Assembly: GCF_009695765.1 (NCBI RefSeq)
Contig: NZ_VUNI01000010.1
Location: 1-64,000, forward strand
Reading direction: 5' to 3'
DNA from: Roseburia porci
GTDB lineage: Bacteria > Bacillota > Clostridia > Lachnospirales > Lachnospiraceae
Length of the DNA stretch: 64,000 bases
Numbering within the stretch: position 1 is the stretch's first letter; every line of letters starts with the position of its first letter. Below, piece by piece: positions 47,124 through 57,043 of the stretch. The position numbers and the translations under genes are program-made. The notes beneath the pieces were generated by a model, which saw only the letters and a program-made list of their open reading frames with translations, had not been told where the DNA came from and did no database searches.

Positions 47124-47585
47124 TTACTGATTGAACCGGGTGATATTTGCTTCATTTAACGTAAAATCATACGAATTGATATCATCACGGAATTCCCACC
47201 CTGCTTCTTTCCAGAAATGATTTCCGATCTCATTGCTCTTAAAGGCAATCAGAGATACTTTATTGATCTTTTCTTTCTGCAGGGCTCTCATGCACGCAAC
47301 TACCATTGCTTTTCCAATTCCATGTTTGCGGTATTCCTCTAATACACAGACATGATACAGACATCCTCTTCTCCCATCATGTCCGCAGAGAATTGCTCCT
47401 ACAACTTTGCCGTCCCATTCTGCGACAACACTTGTTGTAGGATTTCTTTTGAGGAATCGCTCTACGCCTTCCTTAGAATCGTCGATCGAACGGATTCCAA
47501 ATCCATGAATGGTCATCCACATATTGTAAACCTGTTCATAATCATCCATCGTCATTGTTCTTATTTTATATTCCAAATTATCCAT
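47124..47585 (-). CDS. GNAT acetyltransferase in the arginine operon, candidate N-acetylglutamate synthase
   Basis: Single-domain GNAT of 153 residues from ATG 47585: [23 protein letters not shown] start, acetyl-CoA motif [20 protein letters not shown] (RKHGIG pyrophosphate loop), and [10 protein letters not shown]. The longer frame from 47660 runs into argC and is rejected. Position between argC and argB, where argJ often stands, suggests that it makes N-acetylglutamate, the pathway entry step, like the short synthases known from actinobacteria. Other GNAT substrates cannot be excluded from sequence. Ribosome binding site weak. Confidence 0.75.
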   Translation of the reverse strand: MDNLEYKIRTMTMDDYEQVYNMWMTIHGFGIRSIDDSKEGVERFLKRNPTTSVVAEWDGKVVGAILCGHDGRRGCLYHVCVLEEYRKHGIGKAMVVACMRALQKEKINKVSLIAFKSNEIGNHFWKEAGWEFRDDINSYDFTLNEANITRFNQ

Positions 47586-47610
47586 TGCTTCTATCTTTTC
47601 TTTCTTTTTA

Positions 47611-48666
47611 TTACGGGAACATTGGAACCATTTCAAGGCCCTCTGTCTCCTTAAATCCAAACATCAGATTCATGTTCTGTACAGCCTGTCCTGCTGCACC
47701 TTTTACCAGATTATCCAAAGCACCCATCATTACGATTCTTCCGGTTCTTTCATCAATAACGAAGTTCACATCCACATAATTACTTCCCTCTACCCATTTT
47801 GTTTCCGGGCATACTCCCTTCGGAAGGACACGAACGAATTTTTCTTTTGCATAATACTTATCATATGCAGCCTTCACCTCATCGTATGTTGGAAGCGAGC
47901 CATCGGCTTTTTTCTTAAGTGTTGCATATTCTGTAGCAAGGATTCCACGGTTCATCGGAACCAGATGTGGTGTAAAGTTGATCAGAATCTGTTTACCTGC
48001 CGCATATCCAAGCTGTTCTTCAATCTCCGGTGTATGTCTGTGTGTAGCAACACCATATGCTTTCATATTTTCATTCACTTCACAGAATAAATTCTGTGTT
48101 TTTGCGCCTCTTCCAGCGCCCGATGTTCCGGACTTTGCATCAATGATCAATGTATCCGCATCGATCAGTCCCTCTTTTACAAGCGGATATGCCGTAAGAA
48201 TGGAACAGGTTGTATAACAGCCCGGGTTCGCTACAAGTCTTGCTTTTTTCACAAGATCACGGTTTACTTCACACAATCCATACACTGCTTCTTCAATAAA
48301 CTGTGGACTCTTATGCTCGATCTTATACCATTTCTCATAAGTTGCCACATCCTTGATTCTGAAATCCGCACTCAGATCCACAATCTTAGTTTTGCTTAAA
48401 ATAGACTCATTTAAAACGCCTGCAAGAAATCCCTGTGGTGTTGCTGTAAAAATCACATCAACCTGCTCTGCAAGTTCTTCCATATTATCATCCATACATT
48501 TTGCATCAACAATTTCAAACATGTTACGATATATATCTGCATATGGCTGCTCTACATAGCTTCTCGAACCATACCACTTAATTTCCACTTCTTTATGATT
48601 CATCAATATACGGACAAGTTCTGCTCCCGCATATCCAGTCGCTCCAATAACTCCAGCTTTGATCAT
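47611..48666 (-). CDS. argC: N-acetyl-gamma-glutamyl-phosphate reductase
   Basis: NADPH-dependent reduction of acetylglutamyl phosphate. NAD(P) motif GVIGATGYAGAELVRIL; catalytic Cys in VANPGCYTTCSILTAYPL; HRHTPEIEEQLG and FTPHLVPMNRGI. 351 residues, full length. ATG 48666 follows AGAAGGAT. First gene of the argC operon, with a long upstream region shared with divergent argG. Confidence 0.96.
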   Translation of the reverse strand: MIKAGVIGATGYAGAELVRILMNHKEVEIKWYGSRSYVEQPYADIYRNMFEIVDAKCMDDNMEELAEQVDVIFTATPQGFLAGVLNESILSKTKIVDLSADFRIKDVATYEKWYKIEHKSPQFIEEAVYGLCEVNRDLVKKARLVANPGCYTTCSILTAYPLVKEGLIDADTLIIDAKSGTSGAGRGAKTQNLFCEVNENMKAYGVATHRHTPEIEEQLGYAAGKQILINFTPHLVPMNRGILATEYATLKKKADGSLPTYDEVKAAYDKYYAKEKFVRVLPKGVCPETKWVEGSNYVDVNFVIDERTGRIVMMGALDNLVKGAAGQAVQNMNLMFGFKETEGLEMVPMFP

Positions 48667-48798
48667 ATCTAATCCTTCTTTCTCTGTATGTTCTGTCAGA
48701 AGCTCTGCCTCAGCAATTTACTTCCGGCATTATCTTCCTTCACTATAGCTCTTTCTTTCCTTATAGTAAAGAAGTTTTCTCTCAGCTTTCTTGTACAT

Positions 48799-48833
48799 TG
48801 CATAATTATACATTCATTCATTTTAATATGCAA
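48799..48833 (-). promoter_or_regulatory. argC promoter overlapped by ARG-box-like repeats
   Basis: Minus-strand TTGCAT (48828-48833), 17-base spacer, TATAAT (48805-48810). The palindrome TGCATAATTATACA (48799-48812) covers the -10, and TGCATATTAAAATGAA covers the -35, both near the ArgR consensus. The rest of the 48667-49009 gap is A+T-rich and holds no gene that I can see. Confidence 0.65.
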
Positions 48834-48942
48834 CCCTGTTTTTACATTTTTATTGCATTTTTATATAATTGCTTGTTATGAAAGCTATTCTTTATTGCTC
48901 TAGTTGTGTATTTTTATTAAATATAAATGTATATTTTTTCGC

Positions 48943-48971
48943 TTGCATATTATTCATGATTGTTGTATATT
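48943..48971 (+). promoter_or_regulatory. argG promoter with ARG-box-like repeat
   Basis: TTGCAT, 17-base spacer, TATATT, 39 bases before argG. TGCATATTATTCA over the -35 is an imperfect ARG box, one base short in the centre. Confidence 0.5.
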
Positions 48972-49009
48972 GAATTTAATAACGATAAGAAAAGAAAGGA
49001 ATCATCAAA

Positions 49010-50236
49010 ATGAAAGAAAAAGTTGTTTTAGCATATTCCGGTGGTCTTGATACAACAGCGATCATCCCATGGTTAAAAGAGAATTATGATTATGAAGTCA
49101 TCTGCTGCTGCGTTGACTGCGGTCAGGGAGAAGAGTTAGACGGATTAAACGAAAGAGCAAAATTATCCGGCGCTTCCAAATTATATATCGAAGATATTAC
49201 AGATGAATTCTGTGATGATTATATTGTTCCTTGTGTTCAGGCAAATGCCGTTTACGAGAACAAGTATCTGCTTGGAACATCCATGGCCCGTCCTGGAATC
49301 GCCAAGAAATTAGTAGAGATTGCCTGCAAAGAAGGCGCTGTTGCAATCTGTCACGGTGCAACCGGAAAAGGAAATGATCAGATCCGTTTTGAGCTCGCAA
49401 TCAAAGCTCTCGCTCCTGACATTAAGATCATCGCTCCTTGGCGTGATGACAAATGGAAAATGGATTCCCGTGAAGCAGAAATTGAATTCTGTAAAGCACA
49501 TGGTATCGATCTTCCATTCTCAACCGATTCCAGCTATAGCCGTGACCGTAACTTATGGCACATCAGCCATGAGGGACTTGAACTTGAAGATCCTTCCAAA
49601 GAGCCAAACTATGATCACCTGCTTGTATTAAGTGTAACACCGGAAAAAGCTCCGGATGAAGGTGAATACGTAACCATGACTTTTGAAAAGGGTGTACCTA
49701 CTTCCGTAAACGGAAAGAAAATGAAAGTATCTGATATCATTCGTGAACTGAACCGTCTTGGCGGAAAACACGGAATTGGTATCATCGATATCGTTGAGAA
49801 CCGTGTTGTCGGTATGAAATCCCGTGGTGTATACGAGACTCCGGGAGGAACCATTCTTATGGAAGCACATCAGCAGTTGGAGGAACTTGTTCTTGATCGT
49901 GCTACCGCAGAAGTCAAAAAAGATATGGGAAACAAACTTGCCCAGATCGTATACGAAGGAAAATGGTTCACTCCACTGAGAGAGGCTGTTCAGGCTTTCG
50001 TAGAATCTACTCAGGAATATGTTACCGGTGAAGTTAAATTCAAACTTTACAAAGGAAATATCATCAAAGCCGGCACTACTTCTCCATACTCACTTTACAG
50101 TGAATCACTTGCAAGCTTTACAACCGGTGATCTTTATGATCATCATGATGCAGATGGCTTCATCACCTTATTCGGTCTTCCACTGAAAGTCCGTGCTATG
50201 AAGATGTTAGAGCTTGAGAAAGAGAAAAACAAATAA
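49010..50236 (+). CDS. argG: Argininosuccinate synthase
   Basis: Joins citrulline and aspartate with ATP. N-terminal ATP loop [57 protein letters not shown] and [16 protein letters not shown]. 408 residues, full length. ATG 49010 follows AAAGGAAT. No argH or argF follows; a terminator does. Divergent from argC with shared control. Confidence 0.97.
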   Translation: MKEKVVLAYSGGLDTTAIIPWLKENYDYEVICCCVDCGQGEELDGLNERAKLSGASKLYIEDITDEFCDDYIVPCVQANAVYENKYLLGTSMARPGIAKKLVEIACKEGAVAICHGATGKGNDQIRFELAIKALAPDIKIIAPWRDDKWKMDSREAEIEFCKAHGIDLPFSTDSSYSRDRNLWHISHEGLELEDPSKEPNYDHLLVLSVTPEKAPDEGEYVTMTFEKGVPTSVNGKKMKVSDIIRELNRLGGKHGIGIIDIVENRVVGMKSRGVYETPGGTILMEAHQQLEELVLDRATAEVKKDMGNKLAQIVYEGKWFTPLREAVQAFVESTQEYVTGEVKFKLYKGNIIKAGTTSPYSLYSESLASFTTGDLYDHHDADGFITLFGLPLKVRAMKMLELEKEKNK

Positions 50237-50254
50237 TTTTCTTACATAATGCAA

Positions 50255-50290
50255 AATGCCGCTGATTCCATTCTTAAGAATCAGCGGTAT
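50255..50290. terminator. Terminator after argG
   Basis: Stem ATGCCGCTGATTC/GAATCAGCGGTAT with an A+T loop, followed by TTTTTC on the plus strand; it may also serve the converging exporter gene. Confidence 0.8.
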
Positions 50291-50304
50291 TTTTCTGTTT
50301 GTTT

Positions 50305-51978
50305 TTATGCAGTGCCTTCATGTAAAAGTGAAGGATAAATAATAAAAAGTACAGCGCCAAGTATCAGATTAAACAGAATCTCAAGCAGCAATCCAATCTC
50401 AAGACTGATCAAAAGTGCTCCAACTGCCAAAATAATTACAATCACTGCAATCATAATAAATTTCAGAACAAGCTGCAACATACTCTTTACAATATCAAGT
50501 GCTGTAGCAGGGAATAACACTTCAAGCATCATTCCAACTGTGGAAAGCATAAAATCCATACTTACGATCATCACAAACCAAAGCATTACAATCCATGGTT
50601 TTTCCGGTGTCAGAACCACTCCGATGACCAGTGCCGGCAATACGTCCAATGCACAGGATACTGTTCCTGCTCCCATCGCTGCAAATACTTTGCGATACGG
50701 ATTGTCTGGCACAAGAAACAGCCAGTTCATCGATGTTTCCGCCGCAATCGGATTCCCATAGTTTCGGAAAAATGCGATTCCTGTCAGAATTACTGCGATC
50801 ACCGTAAATTCAGAAACATGAAGAATTCTCTCACAGAAAAGCGCCGTAACTACTGCTGCCGCCAGATAGGTGAGCATCGTATTCGTAAAAATTCCAAAAC
50901 GGGCAAAACGTCTTCTGTTATACATTTCTTTCCAGAAAAACGCGCTTCCTCCCCATCCTTTCATTTCAGAATTTCTTGCAATTTTTTCGGAACGTTCTTT
51001 CTTATTGACGACACGGCCCTCCTGAGCTGCAATCATGGTATTTTCTCTGTCTGCCGCTCCGGAAAAAGCATCTTCATAGAAATCGGCTTTAATTCTCCAG
51101 ATTCCAGCAAACATGACTGCCATAAGAAGCACAAGGAGTATTCCATAAATCAGCGATTCCAGTGCATTACCAGACACCGCCGCCATGATCATCCCCTTAT
51201 ACCATCCAATCAGAGGGATCACTCTTGTCCATTTTGCTCCAAATGTGCCCGCCATCGTCTGTTCCCAGTTCTGTCCGCTCTTCAGATATGCAGTTCCAAC
51301 AATCACTGCAACAATTCCTGCGATCAGAATAATCAGCGGACGGACATATTTTTTCAGTTCTGTATAGGTTGCAGTTAACGTATAGCTGAGTACCGATACC
51401 AGCTTCTGTAATAAAAGAAGAAAGATCCATGCCAGGAAGATCGCAATGATCGCCATCCAGCTAATTCCCATATTTTGTCTAAGATTCGGAATCTGAAAAA
51501 TCAGATAAAAAGAGCCAAGTATCGTCGTAACCATCTGAAATGTCAACCGAAACATCAGAACCGACTGTGGCTTTAACGGAGCTGTAAAAAGGAAATTCAC
51601 ATCTGCCATAAGGAAGATATCCGAGCCGTTTTTGCTTCCTCCGTATATTCCCCACAGCAAAAAGGCGATAAGTACAATTGGAATTCCAAACTCGAAGCAC
51701 AGCTGCATAAATTGTGTATCCTCGAAGGTAAATTGGTTGTCATCCTCTGCACTCTCATCGGTATCCTGTTCTTCTTCCGTCCCGCTGTATTCCTCACTGG
51801 AATATTCGGTCTGATTCTCATTTTTGGAATCCACAATATCTGCAACAAGCCCTGCCGAAAATCCAAAAATCACTCCGATTGCTATGACTGCCACAAAGAT
51901 AACAACAAACGTGCTCCGAAATATCTTCTTTAGGGAATTTAAAAATGTATGCCATGCGTAATATCCTACCATCTTCAT
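50305..51978 (-). CDS. Multi-pass ABC exporter membrane protein
   Basis: 557 residues with about ten to twelve hydrophobic helices, resembling the putative ABC-exporter permease family (YhaP-like, PF16962 type). Between the first two helices lies a very acidic segment (about 52-82, ENQTEYSSEEYSGTEEEQDTDESAEDD), probably outside the cell. A cytoplasmic loop follows near 300-340 (SGAADRENTMIAAQEGRVVNKKERSEK). It starts 3 bases after the ATPase gene, forming a two-gene transporter. Substrate unknown. Confidence 0.78.
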   Translation of the reverse strand: MKMVGYYAWHTFLNSLKKIFRSTFVVIFVAVIAIGVIFGFSAGLVADIVDSKNENQTEYSSEEYSGTEEEQDTDESAEDDNQFTFEDTQFMQLCFEFGIPIVLIAFLLWGIYGGSKNGSDIFLMADVNFLFTAPLKPQSVLMFRLTFQMVTTILGSFYLIFQIPNLRQNMGISWMAIIAIFLAWIFLLLLQKLVSVLSYTLTATYTELKKYVRPLIILIAGIVAVIVGTAYLKSGQNWEQTMAGTFGAKWTRVIPLIGWYKGMIMAAVSGNALESLIYGILLVLLMAVMFAGIWRIKADFYEDAFSGAADRENTMIAAQEGRVVNKKERSEKIARNSEMKGWGGSAFFWKEMYNRRRFARFGIFTNTMLTYLAAAVVTALFCERILHVSEFTVIAVILTGIAFFRNYGNPIAAETSMNWLFLVPDNPYRKVFAAMGAGTVSCALDVLPALVIGVVLTPEKPWIVMLWFVMIVSMDFMLSTVGMMLEVLFPATALDIVKSMLQLVLKFIMIAVIVIILAVGALLISLEIGLLLEILFNLILGAVLFIIYPSLLHEGTA

Positions 51979-51981
51979 ACA

Positions 51982-52692
51982 TTACACCCCTTCCTTCGGA
52001 GCTTCCGTGATCTCAAAGAAAATATCCTCCAGGCTCTTATCCGTCTCGCCGATATCCTTCCGGTCCACAGTTGCAGCAATCTGACCATCTTTCATGATGT
52101 ACGTTGTATCCCACAGTTCTTCGATACTGTCGATCATATGCGTACTAACCAGTACACAGCATCCTTTTTCTTTCAGTTCTTCAAATACTTTCTTCAATTC
52201 TTTGATCGCATGAGGATCAAGTCCGATCATTGGCTCATCAAAAAGAATCAGCTGTGGTCTTGGAAGAAGTCCACAACAGATGCTGAGTTTCTGCTGCATT
52301 CCTTTCGACAGTTCATCACCGAACTTCTTTCGTTTATCCTGAAGTTCAAAGCGTTCCAGCAACTGCTCTTTATATTCTTTATAATCTTTTAACTTATACG
52401 CTCTGGCGATAAATTCAAGATGTTCATCAACCGTAAGGTTTGGATAAAGTGACGGAATTTCCGGGACATATCCCATATATCTTTTTGCTTCTACCGTTTT
52501 ATTTGAACATCCATCAACGGTAATCTGTCCATCATACTTTAAAAAACCCATAATACATTTGATGATCGTACTTTTTCCAGCACCGTTTGGTCCTAACAAA
52601 ATTCCAATCTGCCCATTATCAATCGTAAGATTGATATCATTGTTCGCAATTACTTTACGATACTTTTTTGTGACATGTGATACGACTAACAT
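51982..52692 (-). CDS. ABC transporter ATP-binding protein
   Basis: Walker A LGPNGAGKSTIIKC, Q-loop MGYVPEIPSLYPNLTV, signature LSKGMQQKL, Walker B LILFDEPMIGLDPHA, and VSTHMIDS. The Lys in the signature and the VPEIPSLY pattern are typical of ABC-2-like exporters. ATG 52692 follows AGAGGAGA, giving 236 residues; the upstream ATG at 52713 precedes the ribosome binding site and is rejected. Works with the membrane protein downstream. Confidence 0.92.
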   Translation of the reverse strand: MLVVSHVTKKYRKVIANNDINLTIDNGQIGILLGPNGAGKSTIIKCIMGFLKYDGQITVDGCSNKTVEAKRYMGYVPEIPSLYPNLTVDEHLEFIARAYKLKDYKEYKEQLLERFELQDKRKKFGDELSKGMQQKLSICCGLLPRPQLILFDEPMIGLDPHAIKELKKVFEELKEKGCCVLVSTHMIDSIEELWDTTYIMKDGQIAATVDRKDIGETDKSLEDIFFEITEAPKEGV

Positions 52693-52802
52693 TGTGTGTT
52701 CTCCTCTTTCCATTTGTATTTATTTCTAACTACAAATATCATTGTATCACACACAATTCCTGTATGGTCTTAACATTGCCTTAACGAATACTGATTTTCT
52801 TA

Positions 52803-54281
52803 TTATTGTGCAGTCGTAAGATAGCTTGAAATACAATACAGCGTCTGACCATTATATTCCACTCTGGACCATCCGAATTCCTCATTGATTCCTGTTCTTG
52901 TCACGGTTTCCCCATTCGTCAGAACCGCAGCCACAACAGCATCCGGGTTCGTAACACTTGGGATTGTCCTCAGATTTACTTCAATTTTGGCGGTTACAAC
53001 ATCATTACAGTCTGTGAATTTTGTCTTTAATCCGTCACCACTTCCACTGCCTTCCTGTCCTGCTGCCACATAATTTAAATCTGTAGTCAAATAACTGGAT
53101 ACTGCATAATATGTGGTTCCGTTATATTGCAGGCGTGACCATCCGCTGTCACTGATGCCAGTCCGCGTTGCGACATCGCCATTATTTAACGTAAGTTCCA
53201 CCGTGCTGTCGGTATCCTGACTTGGAATATTTCTCAGATTTGCAGATTCTTTTGCTGTAACACTCTCGTTTACATCCTGAAACCTCATGGTTGCTTCCGG
53301 ATCGGCACTTGCGGCATCCGGTGCTTCCCCGTCCTTTGCCTGTGCTGTTTCATCATATCCAAAATATGCCACATTCAGATCCACCGTAGTCCCAATGCCT
53401 GGAATAGTTCCCTGATTGGTATACTGCCACATTGCATGCGTTCCGGAATAACTGGAAGATGCAGTATCCGGATATGGTGCTTCCGGGTACTGGGCAACCC
53501 ATATTTTATAACTGTTTTGTATTGCATCAAGGTTCCAGTCCGCACTATCCTGCAACTCTCCGGATGCAGCATAAAACATCGGTGTGTAACCTTTTTGATA
53601 GATTTCATCCATAAATGCAACCGCTAATCCGGTACGTTTTTCCCTGTCTAATCCGGACTGACGGCTGTCTGGATCCTGGAATCCTTCACAGTCAAAGGCT
53701 ACTGGATACGTGATCTGATATTGTGAAATATAGTCAGCGACCCAGTCCGCCTCTTCCTCTGCTTCCGCTTCTGTGATTGCTGATGAGAAAAAGTATACAC
53801 CTATTTTGATTCCATTCGCCTGTGCTTCCTGCATATTGTACTTGGCATTGGTGTCGACACACATTTCCCCTGTTTTCTGCGTCCGATATCCCACACGAAT
53901 CATTGCAAAATCAATTCCCGATGCAGCAACTTTACTCCAGTCGATGGTTCCCTGATATTTTGCGACATCAATCCCAAGCGTAATCTGATCATTTTCCGCA
54001 GCACTGCTCGCAGTCAAAATAGCACTTGCATCAACCTGGGCACCGCTTTCCTGCCCCATTGATCCATTTTCCGGATCATCTGTATCCTGCTGTTTTGTAT
54101 CCTGCTCCGTAGTCAGATCTCCCACGCTGCCCATCGGATCTTTATTCTTCTTTTGCATCCAGATTCCAGCCAAAAGCGCGGCTCCGACAAGTACAATTAT
54201 CACAACTGCTATTATAATCCGGGTAATATTGCGAGAACCATAAGTAGAATCATCTAGTGAATCAAATCGTTTTTTTTTCAT
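52803..54281 (-). CDS. Membrane-anchored GH25 lysozyme with two SH3 domains
   Basis: Cell-wall muramidase. An N-terminal membrane helix (about 20-42) serves as anchor. The GH25 domain (about 106-310) carries LGIDVAKYQGTIDWSKVAASG and YPVAFDCEGFQD (catalytic Asp/Glu), with QYTNQGTIPGIG and DLNVAYF. Two bacterial SH3 domains follow (about 345-405 and 425-490), each with NLR.IPS and LTNGE/LNNGD..TRTGI, likely binding cross-bridges. 492 residues. ATG 54281 follows GAGGAGG. Probably acts in wall remodelling of the producing cell; no holin or phage genes are near. Confidence 0.9.
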   Translation of the reverse strand: MKKKRFDSLDDSTYGSRNITRIIIAVVIIVLVGAALLAGIWMQKKNKDPMGSVGDLTTEQDTKQQDTDDPENGSMGQESGAQVDASAILTASSAAENDQITLGIDVAKYQGTIDWSKVAASGIDFAMIRVGYRTQKTGEMCVDTNAKYNMQEAQANGIKIGVYFFSSAITEAEAEEEADWVADYISQYQITYPVAFDCEGFQDPDSRQSGLDREKRTGLAVAFMDEIYQKGYTPMFYAASGELQDSADWNLDAIQNSYKIWVAQYPEAPYPDTASSSYSGTHAMWQYTNQGTIPGIGTTVDLNVAYFGYDETAQAKDGEAPDAASADPEATMRFQDVNESVTAKESANLRNIPSQDTDSTVELTLNNGDVATRTGISDSGWSRLQYNGTTYYAVSSYLTTDLNYVAAGQEGSGSGDGLKTKFTDCNDVVTAKIEVNLRTIPSVTNPDAVVAAVLTNGETVTRTGINEEFGWSRVEYNGQTLYCISSYLTTAQ

Positions 54282-54312
54282 TACAGCCTCCTCAAAATAC
54301 GTTTATTCTGAA

Positions 54313-55176
54313 TTATTGTTCTTCTTTTTTCAAAGCTTCAATAATCTCTTCTTTCATATCCAGTGCTTTGTCTTTCATCTTGCTGCTGGCTGTACGTGAT
54401 ACAAGGATCGATGAGATCATCTTAGACGCAATATCATATTTCTTCAGGCGGAATGCCATAGCTGCCAAAAGACAGTCTAACGTGTTCTGATCCATTCCAC
54501 AGATTGGATACATTTCATTGGCAATTGCCTCAACGAATCCATCATAGGCTTTCTCATAAAATTCATCTGCTTCTTTGACGCAGGCAGCCTTTTTCTCCAG
54601 TGTCTTTTCATCTTTTCCTGTCAGTTCCTCATTCTGTTCATATAACATCCATGCAAGTTTCAGACAGGTATATGCCTTTTCACTGATCTTGGCTTTTTTA
54701 ACGATCGAATTATACAAAGATAATTTGTAACGTTCTACCGCTGTATCATAATCATATGCTTTCAGCTCTTCTACATTCAATGCATTATGCGCATTAAATT
54801 TATCACAGACATTCTCCTTGATCAGTTTTCTCTGCAGGCTGGACATGGAATCAAAATATCTGCTCATTGCGGTATAACCACAGTTTGGACATGCACAGAT
54901 ATCATATTTCAGAGTGTCGATATAATAAAATCTCGGTCTCAGATCCATATCCGGTTCTTTTCTTCTAAGTCTTCCCGATTTTACAGAAATCATTTTAAAT
55001 TTGTGTTCGCACACCGGACACTGAACACTCTTCAGCAATAAAAATTCTGTTTCTTCCGGAATCTTTTCTTCCTTTTTTACAACCTCTTTTTCCACTGGTT
55101 TCTCATCTTTTTTCTCGTAGATCTGCATCTCATCCGCCTGCAGTCCAAATTTTTCTAACCCTGTTAATAAACTCAT
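54313..55176 (-). CDS. DUF2225 family protein
   Basis: About 287 residues of unknown function. Two zinc-type cysteine pairs are visible (CPVCEHKF and CACPNCGYTAMSRYF), followed by helical repeats of TPR character (ERYKLSLYNSIVKKAKISEKAYTCLKLAWML, IASKMISSIL). The start chosen is ATG 55176 (MSLLTGLEKFGL), behind AAAGGGATG. No membrane segment. Lies alone between the lysozyme and glnS genes. Confidence 0.85.
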   Translation of the reverse strand: MSLLTGLEKFGLQADEMQIYEKKDEKPVEKEVVKKEEKIPEETEFLLLKSVQCPVCEHKFKMISVKSGRLRRKEPDMDLRPRFYYIDTLKYDICACPNCGYTAMSRYFDSMSSLQRKLIKENVCDKFNAHNALNVEELKAYDYDTAVERYKLSLYNSIVKKAKISEKAYTCLKLAWMLYEQNEELTGKDEKTLEKKAACVKEADEFYEKAYDGFVEAIANEMYPICGMDQNTLDCLLAAMAFRLKKYDIASKMISSILVSRTASSKMKDKALDMKEEIIEALKKEEQ

Positions 55177-55223
55177 ATACATCCCTTTCTTTATGATCAA
55201 ATCAATACTTTTCCAAGAAGTAA

Positions 55224-55252
55224 AAGAGATTCCAGTTCCCCCGGAATCTCTT
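55224..55252 (-). terminator. Terminator of glnS
   Basis: Minus-strand stem AAGAGATTCC/GGAATCTCTT with a 9-base loop, followed by TTTACTT just after glnS. Confidence 0.7.
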
Positions 55253-55262
55253 ATCTCTATTC

Positions 55263-56948
55263 TTATGCATTTGCTTTTGGAAGCTTAAAGGAACTCTTCA
55301 GAGAAACAACTCTGTTGAATACCGGCTGTCCTGGTTTGGAATCCTTGCAATCTGCACAGAAGAATCCCTGTCTTACAAACTGAAAACTCTCATATGGTTT
55401 TGCTTCCATAAGTGCCGGTTCCACCATACAATTTTCAAGTACTGTAAGCGAATTTGGATTCAGATTCAGACTTCCGTCTTCATTATACACTCCAAGTTCT
55501 TCGTTTACAATGTTTTCGTAAAGACGAACCGTTACCGGTTTTGCATATTTTGCAGAAACCCACTGGATCGTTCCTTTTACCTTACGGCCATCCGGGCTGT
55601 TTCCACCCTTTGATGCTGGATCATACGTACAATGGATCTCCGTAACATTTCCATTCTCATCCTTTTTGAAACTCTCACATTTTACAAAATATGCATTCAT
55701 CAGACGTACTTCATTACCTGGGAACATACGGAAATATTTCTTTGGAGGATTCTCCATAAAATCTTCCCGATCAATGTAAAGTTCTTTTGTAAACGGAACC
55801 TCTCTTGTTCCAAGCTCCGGATTCTCAAGATTGTTTGTTACTTCCAGCTGTTCTACCTGATCTTCCGGATAATTGTCAATAATTACTTTAACCGGATCAA
55901 GAACTGCCATCATACGAGGACGTTTCATCTTCAGATCCTCTCGGATGCAGTACTCTAACATTGCATAATCTACAGAACTGTTTGCTTTGGAAATTCCACA
56001 AAGCTCCACAAAATTGCGGATTGATTCCGGAGTAAATCCTCTTCTTCTAAGCGCAGCAATCGAAACCAGTCTCGGATCATCCCATCCATCTACAATTCCT
56101 TCTTCTACCAGACGCTTGATATAACGCTTACCGGTCACAACGTTGGTAAGATAAAGCTTTGCAAATTCAATCTGCTTCGGGGTATCATCTTCGTTCTTCT
56201 TATATCCAAGTTCTGTCACAACCCAGTCATATAATGGTCTGTGATCTTCAAACTCCAATGTACAGATAGAATGTGTGATTCCTTCAATTGCATCTTCGAT
56301 TGGATGTGCAAAATCATACATTGGGTAAATGCACCATTTATCTCCGGTTCTGTGATGTGTCATATGCGCTACACGATAGATAACAGGATCTCTCATATTA
56401 ATATTGGACGATGTCATATCAATCTTAGCACGTAACACCATTGTTCCGTCCTCAAACTCGCCATTCTTCATGCGTTCAAACAGATCCAGATTCTCTTCTG
56501 CGCTTCTTTCCCTGTTTGGATCATTCTTTCCAGGCTCTGTCAGTGTTCCGCGATACTCTCTGATCTGCTCTGCTGTCAGATCCGATACATATGCTTTGCC
56601 GTTTTTGATCAGTTTTACAGCAGCTTCATACATCTGGTCAAAATAATCAGAAGCAAAGAACAGTCTGTCTTCCCAATCTGCCCCAAGCCATTTTACGTCT
56701 GCCTGAATGGATTCCACGAATTCCACTTTCTCTTTCGTTGGATTTGTATCATCAAAACGGAGATTAAACTTACCGCCATATTTCTTTGAAAGTCCATAAT
56801 TTAAAAGGATCGACTTTGCATGTCCGATATGAAGATAACCGTTTGGTTCCGGTGGGAATCTTGTAACGACAGACTCACAGTGTCCTTCCGCTAAATCCTT
56901 TTCTATGATCTGTTCAATAAAATTTTTGGAGACTGCTTCGTTTTCCAT
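55263..56948 (-). CDS. glnS: Glutaminyl-tRNA synthetase
   Basis: Class I synthetase charging tRNA-Gln. [17 protein letters not shown] contains the HIGH motif; [16 protein letters not shown] and VDGWDDPRL are typical. Where most GlnRS have VMSKRK (KMSKS loop) this one reads [11 protein letters not shown], so the first part of the loop differs. The C-terminal beta-barrel domains are complete ([18 protein letters not shown]). 561 residues. Many Firmicutes lack glnS and use GatCAB; its presence is common in Lachnospiraceae. Consensus promoter upstream. Confidence 0.95.
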   Translation of the reverse strand: MENEAVSKNFIEQIIEKDLAEGHCESVVTRFPPEPNGYLHIGHAKSILLNYGLSKKYGGKFNLRFDDTNPTKEKVEFVESIQADVKWLGADWEDRLFFASDYFDQMYEAAVKLIKNGKAYVSDLTAEQIREYRGTLTEPGKNDPNRERSAEENLDLFERMKNGEFEDGTMVLRAKIDMTSSNINMRDPVIYRVAHMTHHRTGDKWCIYPMYDFAHPIEDAIEGITHSICTLEFEDHRPLYDWVVTELGYKKNEDDTPKQIEFAKLYLTNVVTGKRYIKRLVEEGIVDGWDDPRLVSIAALRRRGFTPESIRNFVELCGISKANSSVDYAMLEYCIREDLKMKRPRMMAVLDPVKVIIDNYPEDQVEQLEVTNNLENPELGTREVPFTKELYIDREDFMENPPKKYFRMFPGNEVRLMNAYFVKCESFKKDENGNVTEIHCTYDPASKGGNSPDGRKVKGTIQWVSAKYAKPVTVRLYENIVNEELGVYNEDGSLNLNPNSLTVLENCMVEPALMEAKPYESFQFVRQGFFCADCKDSKPGQPVFNRVVSLKSSFKLPKANA

Positions 56949-56981
56949 TGCCTCTCTTCCTCCTGTTGCTAATATTTTTTA

Positions 56982-57010
56982 ATTATAGAGTGCGTACGAA
57001 GCTTTGTCAA
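56982..57010 (-). promoter_or_regulatory. Consensus sigma-A promoter of glnS
   Basis: Minus-strand TTGACA, 17-base spacer, TATAAT, 34 bases before the start codon. No T-box leader is present. Confidence 0.85.
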
Positions 57011-57043
57011 CCTGCCCACAGCTCTGCCATTTTTGTTTCTGCT

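Noticed and set aside
56949-57043. T-box leader before glnS
   Set aside because: The region is short and contains a consensus promoter close to the start; no T-box sequence or specifier stem is visible.
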